From assembly GCF_002287375.1 (NCBI RefSeq), contig NZ_NPOA01000004.1, positions 186,001 through 250,000 of the forward strand: DNA of 64,000 bases, given 5' to 3'. The notes below the pieces were generated by a model that searched no databases, had not been told where the DNA came from, and saw only the letters and a list, made by a program, of their open reading frames with translations. Below, piece by piece: positions 55,093-64,000 of the stretch. The first letter of the stretch is position 1; every line of letters begins with the position of its first letter. Source of the stretch: Virgibacillus profundi. GTDB lineage: Bacteria > Bacillota > Bacilli > Bacillales > Amphibacillaceae. The translations under genes and the position numbers were made by a program.

Positions 55093-56199
55093 TTATCCCT
55101 TTATAAATGACCAGAGCTGTTTTATTAAACCTGCCTGGTAAAAAGCATTAATAATTACAAGTAGGAAAGGAGCGAGGAAGAGCCCGACTATTCCCCACAA
55201 TTGTATTCCTAAAAATAAGGCAATTAATGCAGCGAGTGGATTTAAACCAATACTGGAAGAAAGAATTTTAGGCTCAAGCAGTTGACGTACAACTACAATA
55301 AGCATATACAGGATTGCTAAACTGATTGTCATGGAATAATTTGCTGTAATAAATAGATAGATAATCCATGGAATAAAAATAATACCTGTTCCAATAAGTG
55401 GTAGTATGTCCACAGCGGAAGCCATGAGCGCAATGGTAAACGCATGATCAACCTGGAGAAATAATAAACCTAAAAAAATAATGCCTGCAGTTATGGAAAT
55501 AAGTATTGCTTGTGCTTTTATAAAACCTGTCAGCGCTTTTTTTAATTGGAAAAACACATGATTTATTGATTTACCGGCAGAAACAGGGATGATTTTTTTC
55601 AATGTTTGATTTAATGAATACCAATCATTTGTGATGAAAAAAGTTGCAAGTATAATAAACATGAACACTGTAACTGAATTTGGCAGTGCAGATAGGATTG
55701 CTGGTATGATTAAAATTAAATCCTGCAGTAAGGCAGCACCTGAGGAAGCTATGTTGCTGGTAAATTGCTCAATGTTATCACTGATTGATGATTGCTGTGA
55801 AGGATCCAGTGAATGAAAAAAGGCAACTATTTTATGATAGAACGGTAAAATAGTTGCATGGAAAATTTCTTCCACTGCCGAAATAAATCGATGAAAATGA
55901 ATTGGTATAACCTCAGCTAGGTAGGCCGTTCCCTGAATAAGCTCCTGTATTATAAATATAATCACCCCGGCAATAGTGCTGAAAATAAAAACTAAAATAG
56001 TTATTGTTGCAATTGGTCTGGGAAATTTAAGCTTGTTTTCAAAAAAACTGACTGCAGGGTTAATAAAATATGATAGGGTTACAGCAATCAAAATAGGAAA
56101 TAGATAAATCATTGAATATTTGGCGAAAAAATAGATAAACAAAATAGTGACAATCACAAATAACAATCTAATCAGTTGATAAAATAATGGCTTGTACAT
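55093..56199 (-). CDS. ytvI: YtvI: AI-2E/PerM-family membrane protein (sporulation)
   Basis: 368 aa with about eight membrane helices and conserved C-terminal blocks (PLIGTGIIFIPWIIYLF, EPKILSSSIGLNPLAAL). Place and orientation between fxsA and citZ match B. subtilis ytvI. Transport substrate unknown. Confidence 0.88.
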   Translation of the reverse strand: MYKPLFYQLIRLLFVIVTILFIYFFAKYSMIYLFPILIAVTLSYFINPAVSFFENKLKFPRPIATITILVFIFSTIAGVIIFIIQELIQGTAYLAEVIPIHFHRFISAVEEIFHATILPFYHKIVAFFHSLDPSQQSSISDNIEQFTSNIASSGAALLQDLILIIPAILSALPNSVTVFMFIILATFFITNDWYSLNQTLKKIIPVSAGKSINHVFFQLKKALTGFIKAQAILISITAGIIFLGLLFLQVDHAFTIALMASAVDILPLIGTGIIFIPWIIYLFITANYSMTISLAILYMLIVVVRQLLEPKILSSSIGLNPLAALIALFLGIQLWGIVGLFLAPFLLVIINAFYQAGLIKQLWSFIKG

Positions 56200-56338
56200 A
56201 AAAAGACCCCATTTTAAATAATACTTGTATTAATTTACATATGATGAAAGAATAGGAATTAGACTGGTTGTAATTATTTTTAAAAAAATAAAATAGTCAT
56301 TTTGAAAGAAAAAGAATCCCCCATAATTTAATTGATGA

Positions 56339-56353
56339 AATTAAGCGGTTTCA
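56339..56353 (+). promoter_or_regulatory. Weak cre-like site upstream of citZ
   Basis: AATTAAGCGGTTTCA fits the cre consensus with two mismatches. citZ is under CcpA in B. subtilis, which makes the site plausible but not secure. The 266-bp gap around it (56200-56465) shows nothing else I can support. Confidence 0.3.
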
Positions 56354-56465
56354 ATTCACTTTATATGAATTTTACTTTATAATTGAATGTGGGGATGACA
56401 ATGTTACATAAAAACTATTGTCTAAAAAGTAATTAATTATCATAGATAAAAGGAGAGGGTTTGTT

Positions 56466-57584
56466 ATGACATCAACAACGAAAGGACTCGAAGGGGTTGT
56501 AGCAACTCAATCGTCAATTAGTTCCATTATTGATGACCAACTTACATATGTTGGTTATAAGATTGATGATTTGGCAGAGAATTCAAGTTTTGAGGAAGTA
56601 GTTTATTTGTTATGGAATCTAAAGCTACCAAACAAATCGGAGTTAGATGCTTTTAAAGCGGAGCTTGCTTCCAATATGGAGTTACCGCAAGCTATAATTG
56701 ATCATTTACGTTCATATGATTTATCAACTGTACATCCAATGGCGGCTTTACGCACGGCAGTATCTCTCCTAGGGTTATACGATGAGGAAGCAGATAAAAT
56801 GGAAAAGGCTGCGAATAAGAGTAAAGCAATTCGCCTGCAGGCAAAAATTTCATCAATAGTTACAGCTTTTGCCAGAATCCGTCAGGGAAAAGACCCGGTT
56901 CAACCAAAAAAGGATTTTAGCTATGCTGAAAACTTTTTATATATGTTAAATGGAGAAGAACCTAAACCAATTGAAGTTGAAGCTATTAATAAAGCATTGG
57001 TTCTACATGCAGACCATGAATTGAATGCATCTACTTTTACTGCCAGAGTTTGTGTGGCAACATTGTCGGATATTTATTCTGGTGTAACAGCAGCTATCGG
57101 TGCGTTAAAAGGACCACTTCATGGTGGTGCTAACGAGCGCGTTATGAAAATGCTTACGGAAATTGGTGAAGAAGAGAATGCAATTCCTTACATAAAGGAA
57201 AAACTGGAAAACAAAGAAAAAATTATGGGAATGGGGCACCGTGTGTATCGTAGTGGAGATCCACGTGCAAAATTCTTAAAAGAAATGTCCAGACAATTAA
57301 CCGAACTTACCGGACAGGCAAAATGGTATAATATGTCTGTGAAGATTGAAGATTATATTAAAGAACATAAAGGGCTACCTGCGAATGTGGACTTCTATTC
57401 TGCTTCTGTGTACCACAGTCTGGGAATTGACCATGATTTATTTACCCCTATTTTTGCAGTAAGCCGTGTGTCCGGATGGTTGGCACATATTCTGGAACAG
57501 TATGATAATAATCGTCTGATTCGTCCACGTGCAGAATATATTGGACCGAAATCACCGGAATATGTTTCGATTGAAAAACGCTAA
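56466..57584 (+). CDS. citZ: Citrate synthase
   Basis: 372 aa type II-like bacterial enzyme of the short Gram-positive form. Active-site His in HADHELNAST and MGHRVYRSGDPRA, catalytic Asp in VDFYSASVYHSLGI. AAAGGAGAGG precedes ATG 56466. First gene of citZ-icd-mdh. Confidence 0.96.
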   Translation: MTSTTKGLEGVVATQSSISSIIDDQLTYVGYKIDDLAENSSFEEVVYLLWNLKLPNKSELDAFKAELASNMELPQAIIDHLRSYDLSTVHPMAALRTAVSLLGLYDEEADKMEKAANKSKAIRLQAKISSIVTAFARIRQGKDPVQPKKDFSYAENFLYMLNGEEPKPIEVEAINKALVLHADHELNASTFTARVCVATLSDIYSGVTAAIGALKGPLHGGANERVMKMLTEIGEEENAIPYIKEKLENKEKIMGMGHRVYRSGDPRAKFLKEMSRQLTELTGQAKWYNMSVKIEDYIKEHKGLPANVDFYSASVYHSLGIDHDLFTPIFAVSRVSGWLAHILEQYDNNRLIRPRAEYIGPKSPEYVSIEKR

Positions 57585-57680
57585 ATCATAACATAGCTAT
57601 AAACTACAGCAATTATCATGATTGATAAGCAGGAATGTGTTAAAATAATGATGTATAAAGTTTACTAGGAGGTCTTTTTT

Positions 57681-58952
57681 ATGGCTCAGGGAGAAAAAAT
57701 CGTTGTAGAAAATGGGAAAATGAATGTACCTAACAATCCAATCATTCCTTTTATTGAAGGTGATGGAACAGGTCCTGATATTTGGTCAGCCGCACGAAAT
57801 GTAATTGAAGCTGCCGTTGAAAAAGCATATGATGGTTCAAAGAAAATTGAATGGACAGAAGTATATGCTGGACAAAAGGCATTTGATAAAACTGGCGAAT
57901 GGCTACCACAAGAGACACTTGATATGATTAATGAATATAAAATTGCAATCAAGGGTCCTTTAACAACACCGATTGGCGGAGGAATCCGTTCATTAAACGT
58001 TGCACTTCGTCAAGAACTTGATTTATACACATGTCTTCGTCCTGTACGTTATTTTGAAGGTGTACCATCTCCGGTTAAACGTCCTGAAGATGTAGATATG
58101 GCAATTTTCCGTGAAAACACAGAGGACATCTATGCTGGGATCGAATGGCAGAAAGGTTCCGCTGAAGTTAAAAAAGTTGTTGATTTTCTAACAAATGAAA
58201 TGAATGTAAGTAATATTCGTTTCCCGGAAACATCAGGAATTGGCGTTAAGCCGGTATCTGAGGAAGGAACGAAACGTTTAGTACGTTCAAGCATTGATTA
58301 TGCGCTGAGTGAAGGACGTAAAAGTGTTACTTTAGTACATAAAGGTAACATCATGAAATTTACAGAAGGTGCATTTAAAGCATGGGGATATGAAGTAGCT
58401 GAAGAAGAATATGGCGATAAAGTATTCACATGGGCAGAATATGACCGCATTGTAGAAAAAGACGGGAAAGATGCAGCGAATAAAGCACAAGACGATGCAA
58501 TAGCTGCAGGGAAAATACTTATCAAAGATTCAATTGCCGATATTTTCCTACAGCAAATCCTAACTCGTCCAAAAGAATTCGATGTTGTTGCAACAATGAA
58601 CCTAAATGGTGACTATATCTCTGATGCTTTGGCAGCACAAGTTGGAGGAATCGGAATAGCTCCTGGAGCAAACATTAACTATGATACCGGCCATGCGATT
58701 TTTGAAGCTACACATGGTACAGCGCCTAAATATGCAGGTATGGATAAAGTTAACCCTTCATCTGTAATTCTATCTGCAGTATTGATGCTTGAGCATCTTG
58801 AGTGGAGAGAAGCAGCTGATCTGATTACACAAGCAATGGATAAAACAATTGCATCTAAAGTTGTAACCTATGATTTTGCCCGCTTGATGGATGGAGCAAA
58901 AGAAGTTAAGTGTTCCGAATTCGGTAATGAACTTATTAAAAACATGAACTAA
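57681..58952 (+). CDS. icd: Isocitrate dehydrogenase (NADP)
   Basis: 423 aa. [20 protein letters not shown] (substrate Ser and Arg), [34 protein letters not shown], and [16 protein letters not shown] precedes ATG 57681. Confidence 0.97.
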   Translation: MAQGEKIVVENGKMNVPNNPIIPFIEGDGTGPDIWSAARNVIEAAVEKAYDGSKKIEWTEVYAGQKAFDKTGEWLPQETLDMINEYKIAIKGPLTTPIGGGIRSLNVALRQELDLYTCLRPVRYFEGVPSPVKRPEDVDMAIFRENTEDIYAGIEWQKGSAEVKKVVDFLTNEMNVSNIRFPETSGIGVKPVSEEGTKRLVRSSIDYALSEGRKSVTLVHKGNIMKFTEGAFKAWGYEVAEEEYGDKVFTWAEYDRIVEKDGKDAANKAQDDAIAAGKILIKDSIADIFLQQILTRPKEFDVVATMNLNGDYISDALAAQVGGIGIAPGANINYDTGHAIFEATHGTAPKYAGMDKVNPSSVILSAVLMLEHLEWREAADLITQAMDKTIASKVVTYDFARLMDGAKEVKCSEFGNELIKNMN

Positions 58953-59042
58953 ATCAGTATCTAATAATAACAATTGCATAACTTAATATTACGTCTTATG
59001 GGCCCGCCTGTTTAAGTGGGAGTGATGTCCATCTAGTCGTCA

Positions 59043-59084
59043 AATGAAGCTGTTTTTGGTATATTATCCTTTAACAGCTTCATT
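59043..59084 (+). terminator. Terminator between icd and mdh
   Basis: AATGAAGCTGTT and AACAGCTTCATT form a 12-bp stem with an 18-nt loop and a T-rich tail. It lies 91 nt after the icd stop, so mdh either has its own promoter or depends on readthrough. Confidence 0.75.
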
Positions 59085-59116
59085 TTATATAGAACGAACA
59101 ATAGGAGGATTATCAA

Positions 59117-60055
59117 ATGGCTATAAGAAGAAATAGAATTTCTGTGATTGGTTCAGGGTTTACTGGTGCAACTACTGCATTAATGCTTGCTCAAAAAGAA
59201 CTTGGTGATATTGTACTGGTAGACATTCCAAATATGGAAGACCCTACAAAGGGAAAAGCTTTGGATATGGCTGAAGCTGCACCGGTTCAGGGATTTGATG
59301 CGAATATTAAAGGTACTGCAAACTATGAAGATACTAAAGACTCTGATTTAGTAATTATCACTGCAGGTATTGCGCGTAAACCAGGCATGAGCCGTGATGA
59401 CTTAGTAAACACAAATGCCAAAATCATGAAAACAGTAGCAAAGGATATTGTAAAATATTCACCTGAAACTACAATTATTGTATTGTCCAACCCAGTTGAC
59501 GCTATGACATATACAGCATTTAAAGAATCAGGTTTGCCAAAAGAACGTGTAATCGGACAATCAGGCGTACTTGATACTGCACGTTTTTGTACATTCGTAG
59601 CTGAGGAACTGAATCTATCCGTAAAAGATATTACAGGTTTTGTTTTAGGTGGACATGGGGATGATATGGTACCATTAATTCGTTATTCCTATGCAGGTGG
59701 CATTCCACTTGAAAAATTAATATCAAAAGACCGCTTGGATGCCATTGTTGAGCGAACACGTAAAGGTGGCGGTGAAATTGTCGGTCTTCTGGGTAATGGA
59801 AGTGCATATTATGCGCCTGCTGCATCATTAACAGCTATGGCAGAAGCTATTCTTAAAGACCAGCGTCGTGTACTGCCATCCATCGCATACCTGGAAGGTG
59901 AATATGGATATTCTGACATTTATCTTGGCGTGCCAACTGTTATTGGTGGAAAAGGTATCGAAGAAATAATTGAGTTGGATTTAACAAAAGAAGAAAAAGC
60001 TGCATTGGATAAATCAGCAGATTCTGTTAAAAAGGTCCTTGATATATTAGAATAA
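59117..60055 (+). CDS. mdh: Malate dehydrogenase
   Basis: 312 aa of the LDH-like type. [17 protein letters not shown] (NAD binding), [12 protein letters not shown], the catalytic His in [18 protein letters not shown] precedes ATG 59117. Confidence 0.97.
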   Translation: MAIRRNRISVIGSGFTGATTALMLAQKELGDIVLVDIPNMEDPTKGKALDMAEAAPVQGFDANIKGTANYEDTKDSDLVIITAGIARKPGMSRDDLVNTNAKIMKTVAKDIVKYSPETTIIVLSNPVDAMTYTAFKESGLPKERVIGQSGVLDTARFCTFVAEELNLSVKDITGFVLGGHGDDMVPLIRYSYAGGIPLEKLISKDRLDAIVERTRKGGGEIVGLLGNGSAYYAPAASLTAMAEAILKDQRRVLPSIAYLEGEYGYSDIYLGVPTVIGGKGIEEIIELDLTKEEKAALDKSADSVKKVLDILE

Positions 60056-60065
60056 TATTCTTTTT

Positions 60066-60115
60066 AAAAGGCTTCTTATTACATAGATTTGTATGTCGTA
60101 AGAAGCCTTTTTTAC
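60066..60115 (+). terminator. Terminator of mdh
   Basis: AAAAGGCTTCTTA and TAAGAAGCCTTTT pair, with further pairing (ACATA / TATGT) inside, then a T run. Confidence 0.9.
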
Positions 60116-60296
60116 ACTGATAGGAAAATATAACTTTTTTAGGAAATCAGTATAAGTGCATAAGTAATACTTCGAAGCATTATCATCGCAGACGAAAAGT
60201 ATTTTTCGTTGAACTAAAGCTTTCGCCATTAAGGCTTGGCGATAAGCCAAGTTTTCTAAGAATTTAATTAGCAGTTACTATTATTATTTGATATAA

Positions 60297-60311
60297 TAGT
60301 AAACGCTTACA
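60297..60311 (+). promoter_or_regulatory. cre-like site before the MaoC-like gene
   Basis: TAGTAAACGCTTACA matches the cre consensus with a single mismatch. It directly follows a TATAAT (60292-60297), so binding would cover the likely start of transcription. Confidence 0.45.
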
Positions 60312-60329
60312 TAAATAGGGGGTGTATTC

Positions 60330-60806
60330 TTGATCGATAAAAAAAGAAAACTGGGAAACTTGATTAATGATTTACAGGTAGGTGATTCCTATACTGCAGT
60401 AAAAATTATTGAAGACAGAGACTTATTGTTATATTTGGGCCTAACGAATGATGCGAACCCATTGTACATACAACATGACTATGCATCTCAAACACCTTAT
60501 AAGCAACCAATTGTACCATCTGTAATGGTATTTGGAATGGTTTCACAGGTTATTTCAATGCATTTGCCAGGCCCTGGAAGTCACATCACCCAGCATGAGA
60601 TGTCGTTTCCAAAACCCGTTTTTCATAATACAGAAGTAAAACTTACAATTGAGATTATTGCTATTGACGAAAAAAACCATCGAGTAGCATTATCGGCTAT
60701 AGGCTATGATACGGAAGGTGAAGTAATTGTTAATGGTAAATTATATGTTTGTCCGGCATATAAACCCAACTCACTAACCGCAAGTTCATTGGAAAACTTT
60801 TTCTAA
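60330..60806 (+). CDS. MaoC-like hotdog dehydratase
   Basis: 158 aa. The MaoC signature is seen in LGLTNDANPLYIQHDYA and QPIVPSVMVFGMVSQVIS (hydratase motif region). TTG 60330 has AGGGGG upstream. It may hydrate enoyl-CoA-type substrates. Located between mdh and phoP as in related Bacillaceae. Confidence 0.85.
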   Translation: MIDKKRKLGNLINDLQVGDSYTAVKIIEDRDLLLYLGLTNDANPLYIQHDYASQTPYKQPIVPSVMVFGMVSQVISMHLPGPGSHITQHEMSFPKPVFHNTEVKLTIEIIAIDEKNHRVALSAIGYDTEGEVIVNGKLYVCPAYKPNSLTASSLENFF

Positions 60807-60820
60807 ATTATAAACTGCTG

Positions 60821-60856
60821 ATACTATTCTCCGCTAAAGGAGAGTAGTATTTTTAT
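60821..60856 (+). terminator. Terminator after the MaoC-like gene
   Basis: ATACTATTCTCC-GCTAAA-GGAGAGTAGTAT followed by TTTTTAT. Confidence 0.85.
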
Positions 60857-60971
60857 ATGACTGCATTCTAAAAGATTGGAGTTACAGTTAGTCGTCCCAC
60901 AAAAAAATGCTGTTTTGTCAAAATAGATATAAACTGCGATGTAACTTTTAATGATAATATGTGCTAAATCT

Positions 60972-61279
60972 ACCGCTACGGAAACACATTTCGCTTTCCG
61001 CGGGCGGCTGGTGAGCCTCCTCGTGCTACGCACTCCGGGGTCTCACCTATGCCTTTCCTCCCGCAGGAGTCTTCAATGTGTTTCCTTCGCTGGAATTGTG
61101 CTTTAAAGTTTTTTTAAAATTTCTTGATTAATTTAAACAAATACTTGCACATTTATGCGGTTGTTTGGAGCGGAGGACCGTTGACTCCTGCGGGAAAAGC
61201 ACGTGTCTGAAGACCCCGCAGAGTGGTTTTCTCGAGGAGACTGAAGCCGTGCCCGCGGAAAGCAACGGTCCGCAGCGGA
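60972..61279. repeat. Composite GC-rich intergenic repeat, copy 2 (inverse of copy 1)
   Basis: Module B (about 60972-61092, CGCTTTCCGCGGGCGGCTG ... CCCGCAGGAGTC) then module A' (about 61167-61279, GACTCCTGCGGGAAAAGC ... GTGCCCGCGGAAAGC). The reverse complement equals A then B', the order seen at 33235-33536. It fills most of the 640-bp gap before phoP. Frames predicted inside it are not credible genes. Confidence 0.8.
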
Positions 61280-61340
61280 AAATAACCAAGCGCATATGTC
61301 GCACTTTAGATCCAATACGACTATAATCCTTACAAAAAGA

Positions 61341-61419
61341 GCCTTCTATATTGTAAAATTTAATTTACAAACATCGTATTACATTCACATTGTCTACTTT
61401 TCATTGTAAGATAGAAGGC
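61341..61419 (+). promoter_or_regulatory. Inverted repeat upstream of phoP
   Basis: GCCTTCTAT (61341-61349) and ATAGAAGGC (61411-61419) are perfect inverted copies 61 bp apart, in the phoP promoter region. TTTACA and ATTACA motifs between them resemble PhoP-box halves, but their spacing is not the usual 11 bp. Confidence 0.3.
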
Positions 61420-61449
61420 AGTACTGTTAAATGAAATGGGGCTTTTATA

Positions 61450-62145
61450 ATGAATGAAAAAATTCTTATTGTTGATGATGAAGTATCCATAGTTACATTA
61501 TTAAATTTTAATATGGAGAAAGCAGGATTCAGTACAGATGTAGCATATGATGGATTGGAAGCTATAAAAAAAGCGGAGAATAATAGCTATGATTTAATTA
61601 TTCTTGATTTAATGCTTCCAGAAATGGATGGAATGGAAGTTTGTAAGCATTTAAGAAATAATAAAATAGATACACCAATCCTGATGTTAACAGCAAAAGA
61701 CGAAGAATTTGATAAAGTACTTGGCTTGGAACTGGGTGCAGATGATTATTTAACAAAGCCATTTAGTCCAAAAGAGGTTATTGCTCGTGTGAAAGCTATT
61801 TTAAGAAGAACAAATAAAGTATCAAAAACACAGTATAGTTTCATACAAATAGGTGACTTATTTATTTATCCGGAACGTTATGAGGCTGAGGCTAATGGAG
61901 AGGTTATTACCTTTACCAGAAAGGAATTTGAACTCTTACATTACCTGGCAAATAATAAAGGTAAAGTTATCTCAAGGGATCAATTATTAAGTGGCGTGTG
62001 GGATTATGATTTCGTTGGGGATACACGGATTGTAGATGTTCATGTAAGTCATCTCAGAGAAAAAATCGAACCAAATCCTAAAAAGACAACATATATTAAA
62101 ACAATAAGAGGGCTCGGATATAAGATGGAGGACTTGCCATCATGA
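61450..62145 (+). CDS. phoP: Phosphate-response regulator PhoP
   Basis: 231 aa OmpR-family regulator. The receiver has KILIVDDEVSIVTLL, the phosphorylated Asp in LIILDLMLPEMDGME and the Lys in DYLTKPFSPKEV. The C-terminal winged helix ends VDVHVSHLREKIE...TIRGLGYKME. It overlaps phoR by 4 nt. Confidence 0.93.
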   Translation: MNEKILIVDDEVSIVTLLNFNMEKAGFSTDVAYDGLEAIKKAENNSYDLIILDLMLPEMDGMEVCKHLRNNKIDTPILMLTAKDEEFDKVLGLELGADDYLTKPFSPKEVIARVKAILRRTNKVSKTQYSFIQIGDLFIYPERYEAEANGEVITFTRKEFELLHYLANNKGKVISRDQLLSGVWDYDFVGDTRIVDVHVSHLREKIEPNPKKTTYIKTIRGLGYKMEDLPS

Positions 62146-63518
62146 AGCCTTTATTTACAAGGCCATTATTTGCATACGTAATTGGTGTATTAGCAGTTAT
62201 TATACTATCCGGAACTGTTTTAAGTCTTGTAATGGACAATTATATTGTACTTATTTCGGTATTATTAGCTGAATTTATTATTCTTTTATTATTTTTATTG
62301 CATGTATATGAAAGACATATAAAGCCAATTAAAAAAGCGACAAACACAGTTGAAGAAATAGTGAAGGGGAATTTCAGGGCAAGGATTCATCATACTTCAA
62401 CCAGCCATGTTGGTGAGTTAATTCAAAAAATTAATAAATTGGCACGCAATCTAAATGAACTTTCGATTCAGGAGCAAATGCATTCAGAACAATTGACAAC
62501 AGTGATAGATAATACAGAAGGCGGTTTGGTGCTGATTGATTCCAAGGGCTATATACATCTTGTCAACCGTAAGTTTATTTCTATGTTTGGAAACACAATG
62601 AAAGACTATAAGGGTTATCTCTATTATGAGGTATTGGATAATAAAATAATTCATGAGACAGTGCAAAAAACCTTCTTATATGAAAAAAGTGTAAAAGAAA
62701 CCTTTACAAATCATAATGGGAATGAAAAGCAGTACCTGGAAATAGTTGGTGCACCAATTTTTAATGAACGAAACATGTTAAAAGGTGCAGTACTTGTTTT
62801 ATATGACATCACAGAATTAAAAAAATTGGAGTTGATGCGAAAGGATTTTGTTGCAAATGTTTCGCATGAACTAAAGACGCCTATTACTTCGATTAAAGGA
62901 TTTGCTGAAACACTATTGGAAAATGACATGAATGATGTAAAAGTAAACAATGAGTTTTTAGAAATAATATATAATGAAAGTAATCGACTGCAATTGATCA
63001 TTGAGGATTTGTTAACACTGTCCAGATTGGAAAGAGAAGATTTCCCCCTTGTATTAAATAAGATAAACATAAATGTCTTAGTAGATGAAGTTATGCCGGT
63101 TATTAAGCAAAAAGCAATGCAAAAGAATCTGAAAATATCCCTATCTTTGGATGAGGATATTACGTTCATGGCTGATAAGGAAAAGGTTAAACAAATCCTA
63201 ATTAACCTTCTGGACAATGCTGTTAACTACACTTCGGAGAATGGTGAAATATCATTACACATTACTTCTAATGACAAATTTGTACATATAAAAGTGTCAG
63301 ATACAGGGATTGGTATTGATGAAAAAGCACTTTCGCGTTTATTTGAACGTTTTTACCGGGTTGATCAAGCGAGAAGCAGAAATACAGGCGGAACAGGATT
63401 AGGATTAGCAATTGTTAAACATATCGTAGAAGTACATGAAGGGACGATTGAGATTGACAGTGAAATAAATAAAGGAACGGCTATCCACATATATTTGCCA
63501 AAAAATATTTCAAATTAA
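62142..63518 (+). CDS. phoR: Phosphate sensor kinase PhoR, form without an extracellular domain
   Basis: 458 aa, over 100 shorter than B. subtilis PhoR. Two membrane helices (about residues 9-31 and 35-54) are joined by only about four residues (MDNY), so the extracytoplasmic domain is absent. HAMP (about 55-108), PAS (about 113-220), phosphoacceptor VSHELKTPITSIKGF and ATPase blocks (NLLDNAVNYTSENG, DTGIGIDEKALSRLFERF, GGTGLGLAIVKHI) are intact. Confidence 0.93.
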   Translation: MKPLFTRPLFAYVIGVLAVIILSGTVLSLVMDNYIVLISVLLAEFIILLLFLLHVYERHIKPIKKATNTVEEIVKGNFRARIHHTSTSHVGELIQKINKLARNLNELSIQEQMHSEQLTTVIDNTEGGLVLIDSKGYIHLVNRKFISMFGNTMKDYKGYLYYEVLDNKIIHETVQKTFLYEKSVKETFTNHNGNEKQYLEIVGAPIFNERNMLKGAVLVLYDITELKKLELMRKDFVANVSHELKTPITSIKGFAETLLENDMNDVKVNNEFLEIIYNESNRLQLIIEDLLTLSRLEREDFPLVLNKININVLVDEVMPVIKQKAMQKNLKISLSLDEDITFMADKEKVKQILINLLDNAVNYTSENGEISLHITSNDKFVHIKVSDTGIGIDEKALSRLFERFYRVDQARSRNTGGTGLGLAIVKHIVEVHEGTIEIDSEINKGTAIHIYLPKNISN

Positions 63519-63519
63519 G

Positions 63520-63550
63520 AACATCCTCTCTTGGAGTGGATGTTTTTTTT
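63520..63550 (+). terminator. Terminator of phoPR
   Basis: AACATCC and GGATGTT stem followed by a long T run. Confidence 0.85.
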
Positions 63551-63632
63551 ATTTACTCCATTATTTTTTCAATTCCTTCCGTACAGTGATAAAATATGAT
63601 TAGTGATTAATATTTTTGGAGGAGGCGGACCG

Positions 63633-64000
63633 TTGTCAAAAAAACTCGTTTTAATTGATGGTAACAGTATTATTTATCGTGCCTTTTTTGCTTTGCCACT
63701 TTTAAATAATGATAAAGGTGTATATACAAATGCAGTGTTTGGATTTACAACAATGCTCATGAGAATATTGGAAGAAGAACAACCAACCCATATGCTTGTT
63801 GCTTTTGATGCAGGTAAAACTACATTTCGCCATGAAACCTATAAAGAATATAAAGGAGGACGACAAAAAACGCCACCCGAACTATCGGAACAATTTCCTT
63901 TGTTAAAGGAATTGCTTGATGCATTTGATATCCAGCATTATCAATTAGAGCGATATGAAGCAGATGATATTATCGGAACACTTTCGACTGAAGGAGAAAA
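63633..64000 (+). CDS. polA: DNA polymerase I, 5' part (cut by window edge)
   Basis: 122 codons are visible. TTG 63633 has GGAGGAGGCGG upstream. MSKKLVLIDGNSIIYRAFFA, FGFTTMLMRILEEEQPTHM, FDAGKTTFRHETYKEYKGGR and YEADDIIGTL belong to the 5'-3' exonuclease domain of Pol I. phoR-polA order matches Bacillus. Confidence 0.95.
   Translation, partial: MSKKLVLIDGNSIIYRAFFALPLLNNDKGVYTNAVFGFTTMLMRILEEEQPTHMLVAFDAGKTTFRHETYKEYKGGRQKTPPELSEQFPLLKELLDAFDIQHYQLERYEADDIIGTLSTEGE

Overview
The window joins the right end of a large SPbeta-type prophage (about 1-31,930) to a conserved Bacillaceae chromosomal block (about 31,935-64,000). The host is a low-GC, spore-forming Bacillaceae bacterium. This rests on Bacillus-type gene order (tpx-ytxK-ackA-moaB; ytoI-ytpI-nrnA-ytzJ-ytrI-ytrH-dnaE-ytsJ; accDA-pfkA-pyk-fxsA-ytvI-citZ-icd-mdh; phoPR-polA), sporulation genes ytrH/ytrI/ytvI, and AGGAGG-type ribosome binding sites. 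A salt-tolerant genus such as Oceanobacillus or Virgibacillus would fit, but that is only an inference.

Prophage, 1-8.2 kb: a C-family DNA polymerase (YorL-like) is split by a 1352-nt group I intron carrying a frameshifted LAGLIDADG endonuclease gene. The intron sits directly after the codon of the third catalytic Asp. Then come a 3D-domain membrane-anchored protein (YorM-like), a dNMP kinase (YorS-like), small membrane and unknown proteins, and a Gam-like protein. 8.2-16.5 kb: a dense run of small co-directional genes of mostly unknown function, including a GHKL ATPase. 16.5-22.7 kb: a nucleotide-supply module with an NrdB R2 carrying an N-terminal ATP-cone, an NrdA/E R1 without one, a glutaredoxin-like protein, a MazG-like pyrophosphatase, a sigma factor, ThyA and DHFR. 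22.7-31.9 kb: small genes, a C5 cytosine methyltransferase, a DUF1653 protein, two damaged genes, an HNH-AP2 endonuclease, a RecU-like resolvase, a triple SANT/Myb-like DNA-binding protein and a large serine recombinase. The prophage is inserted in the host tpx gene: the last 17 codons of tpx lie just after the recombinase gene (31,935-31,988), followed by the tpx terminator and ytxK.

The most unusual non-coding signal is a repeated 15-bp element, consensus RACnAAATAATATTAT, built on the palindrome ATAATATTAT. In four places it fills the spacer of a sigma-A-type promoter in exactly the same register. In two others, perfect inverted copies bracket a promoter with identical geometry (61 bp between copy starts). 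This looks like an operator set defining a phage regulon.

Chromosome: central carbon metabolism (ackA, ytsJ, accDA, pfkA, pyk, citZ, icd, mdh), DNA replication/repair (dnaE, polA), nanoRNase nrnA, phosphate two-component system phoPR, and sporulation or small membrane proteins. A FadR-type operator and a cre-like site lie between the ytsJ promoter and its gene, and a GntR/FCD regulator is encoded just downstream. A composite GC-rich intergenic repeat occurs twice in opposite orientation (33.2-33.5 and 61.0-61.3 kb).
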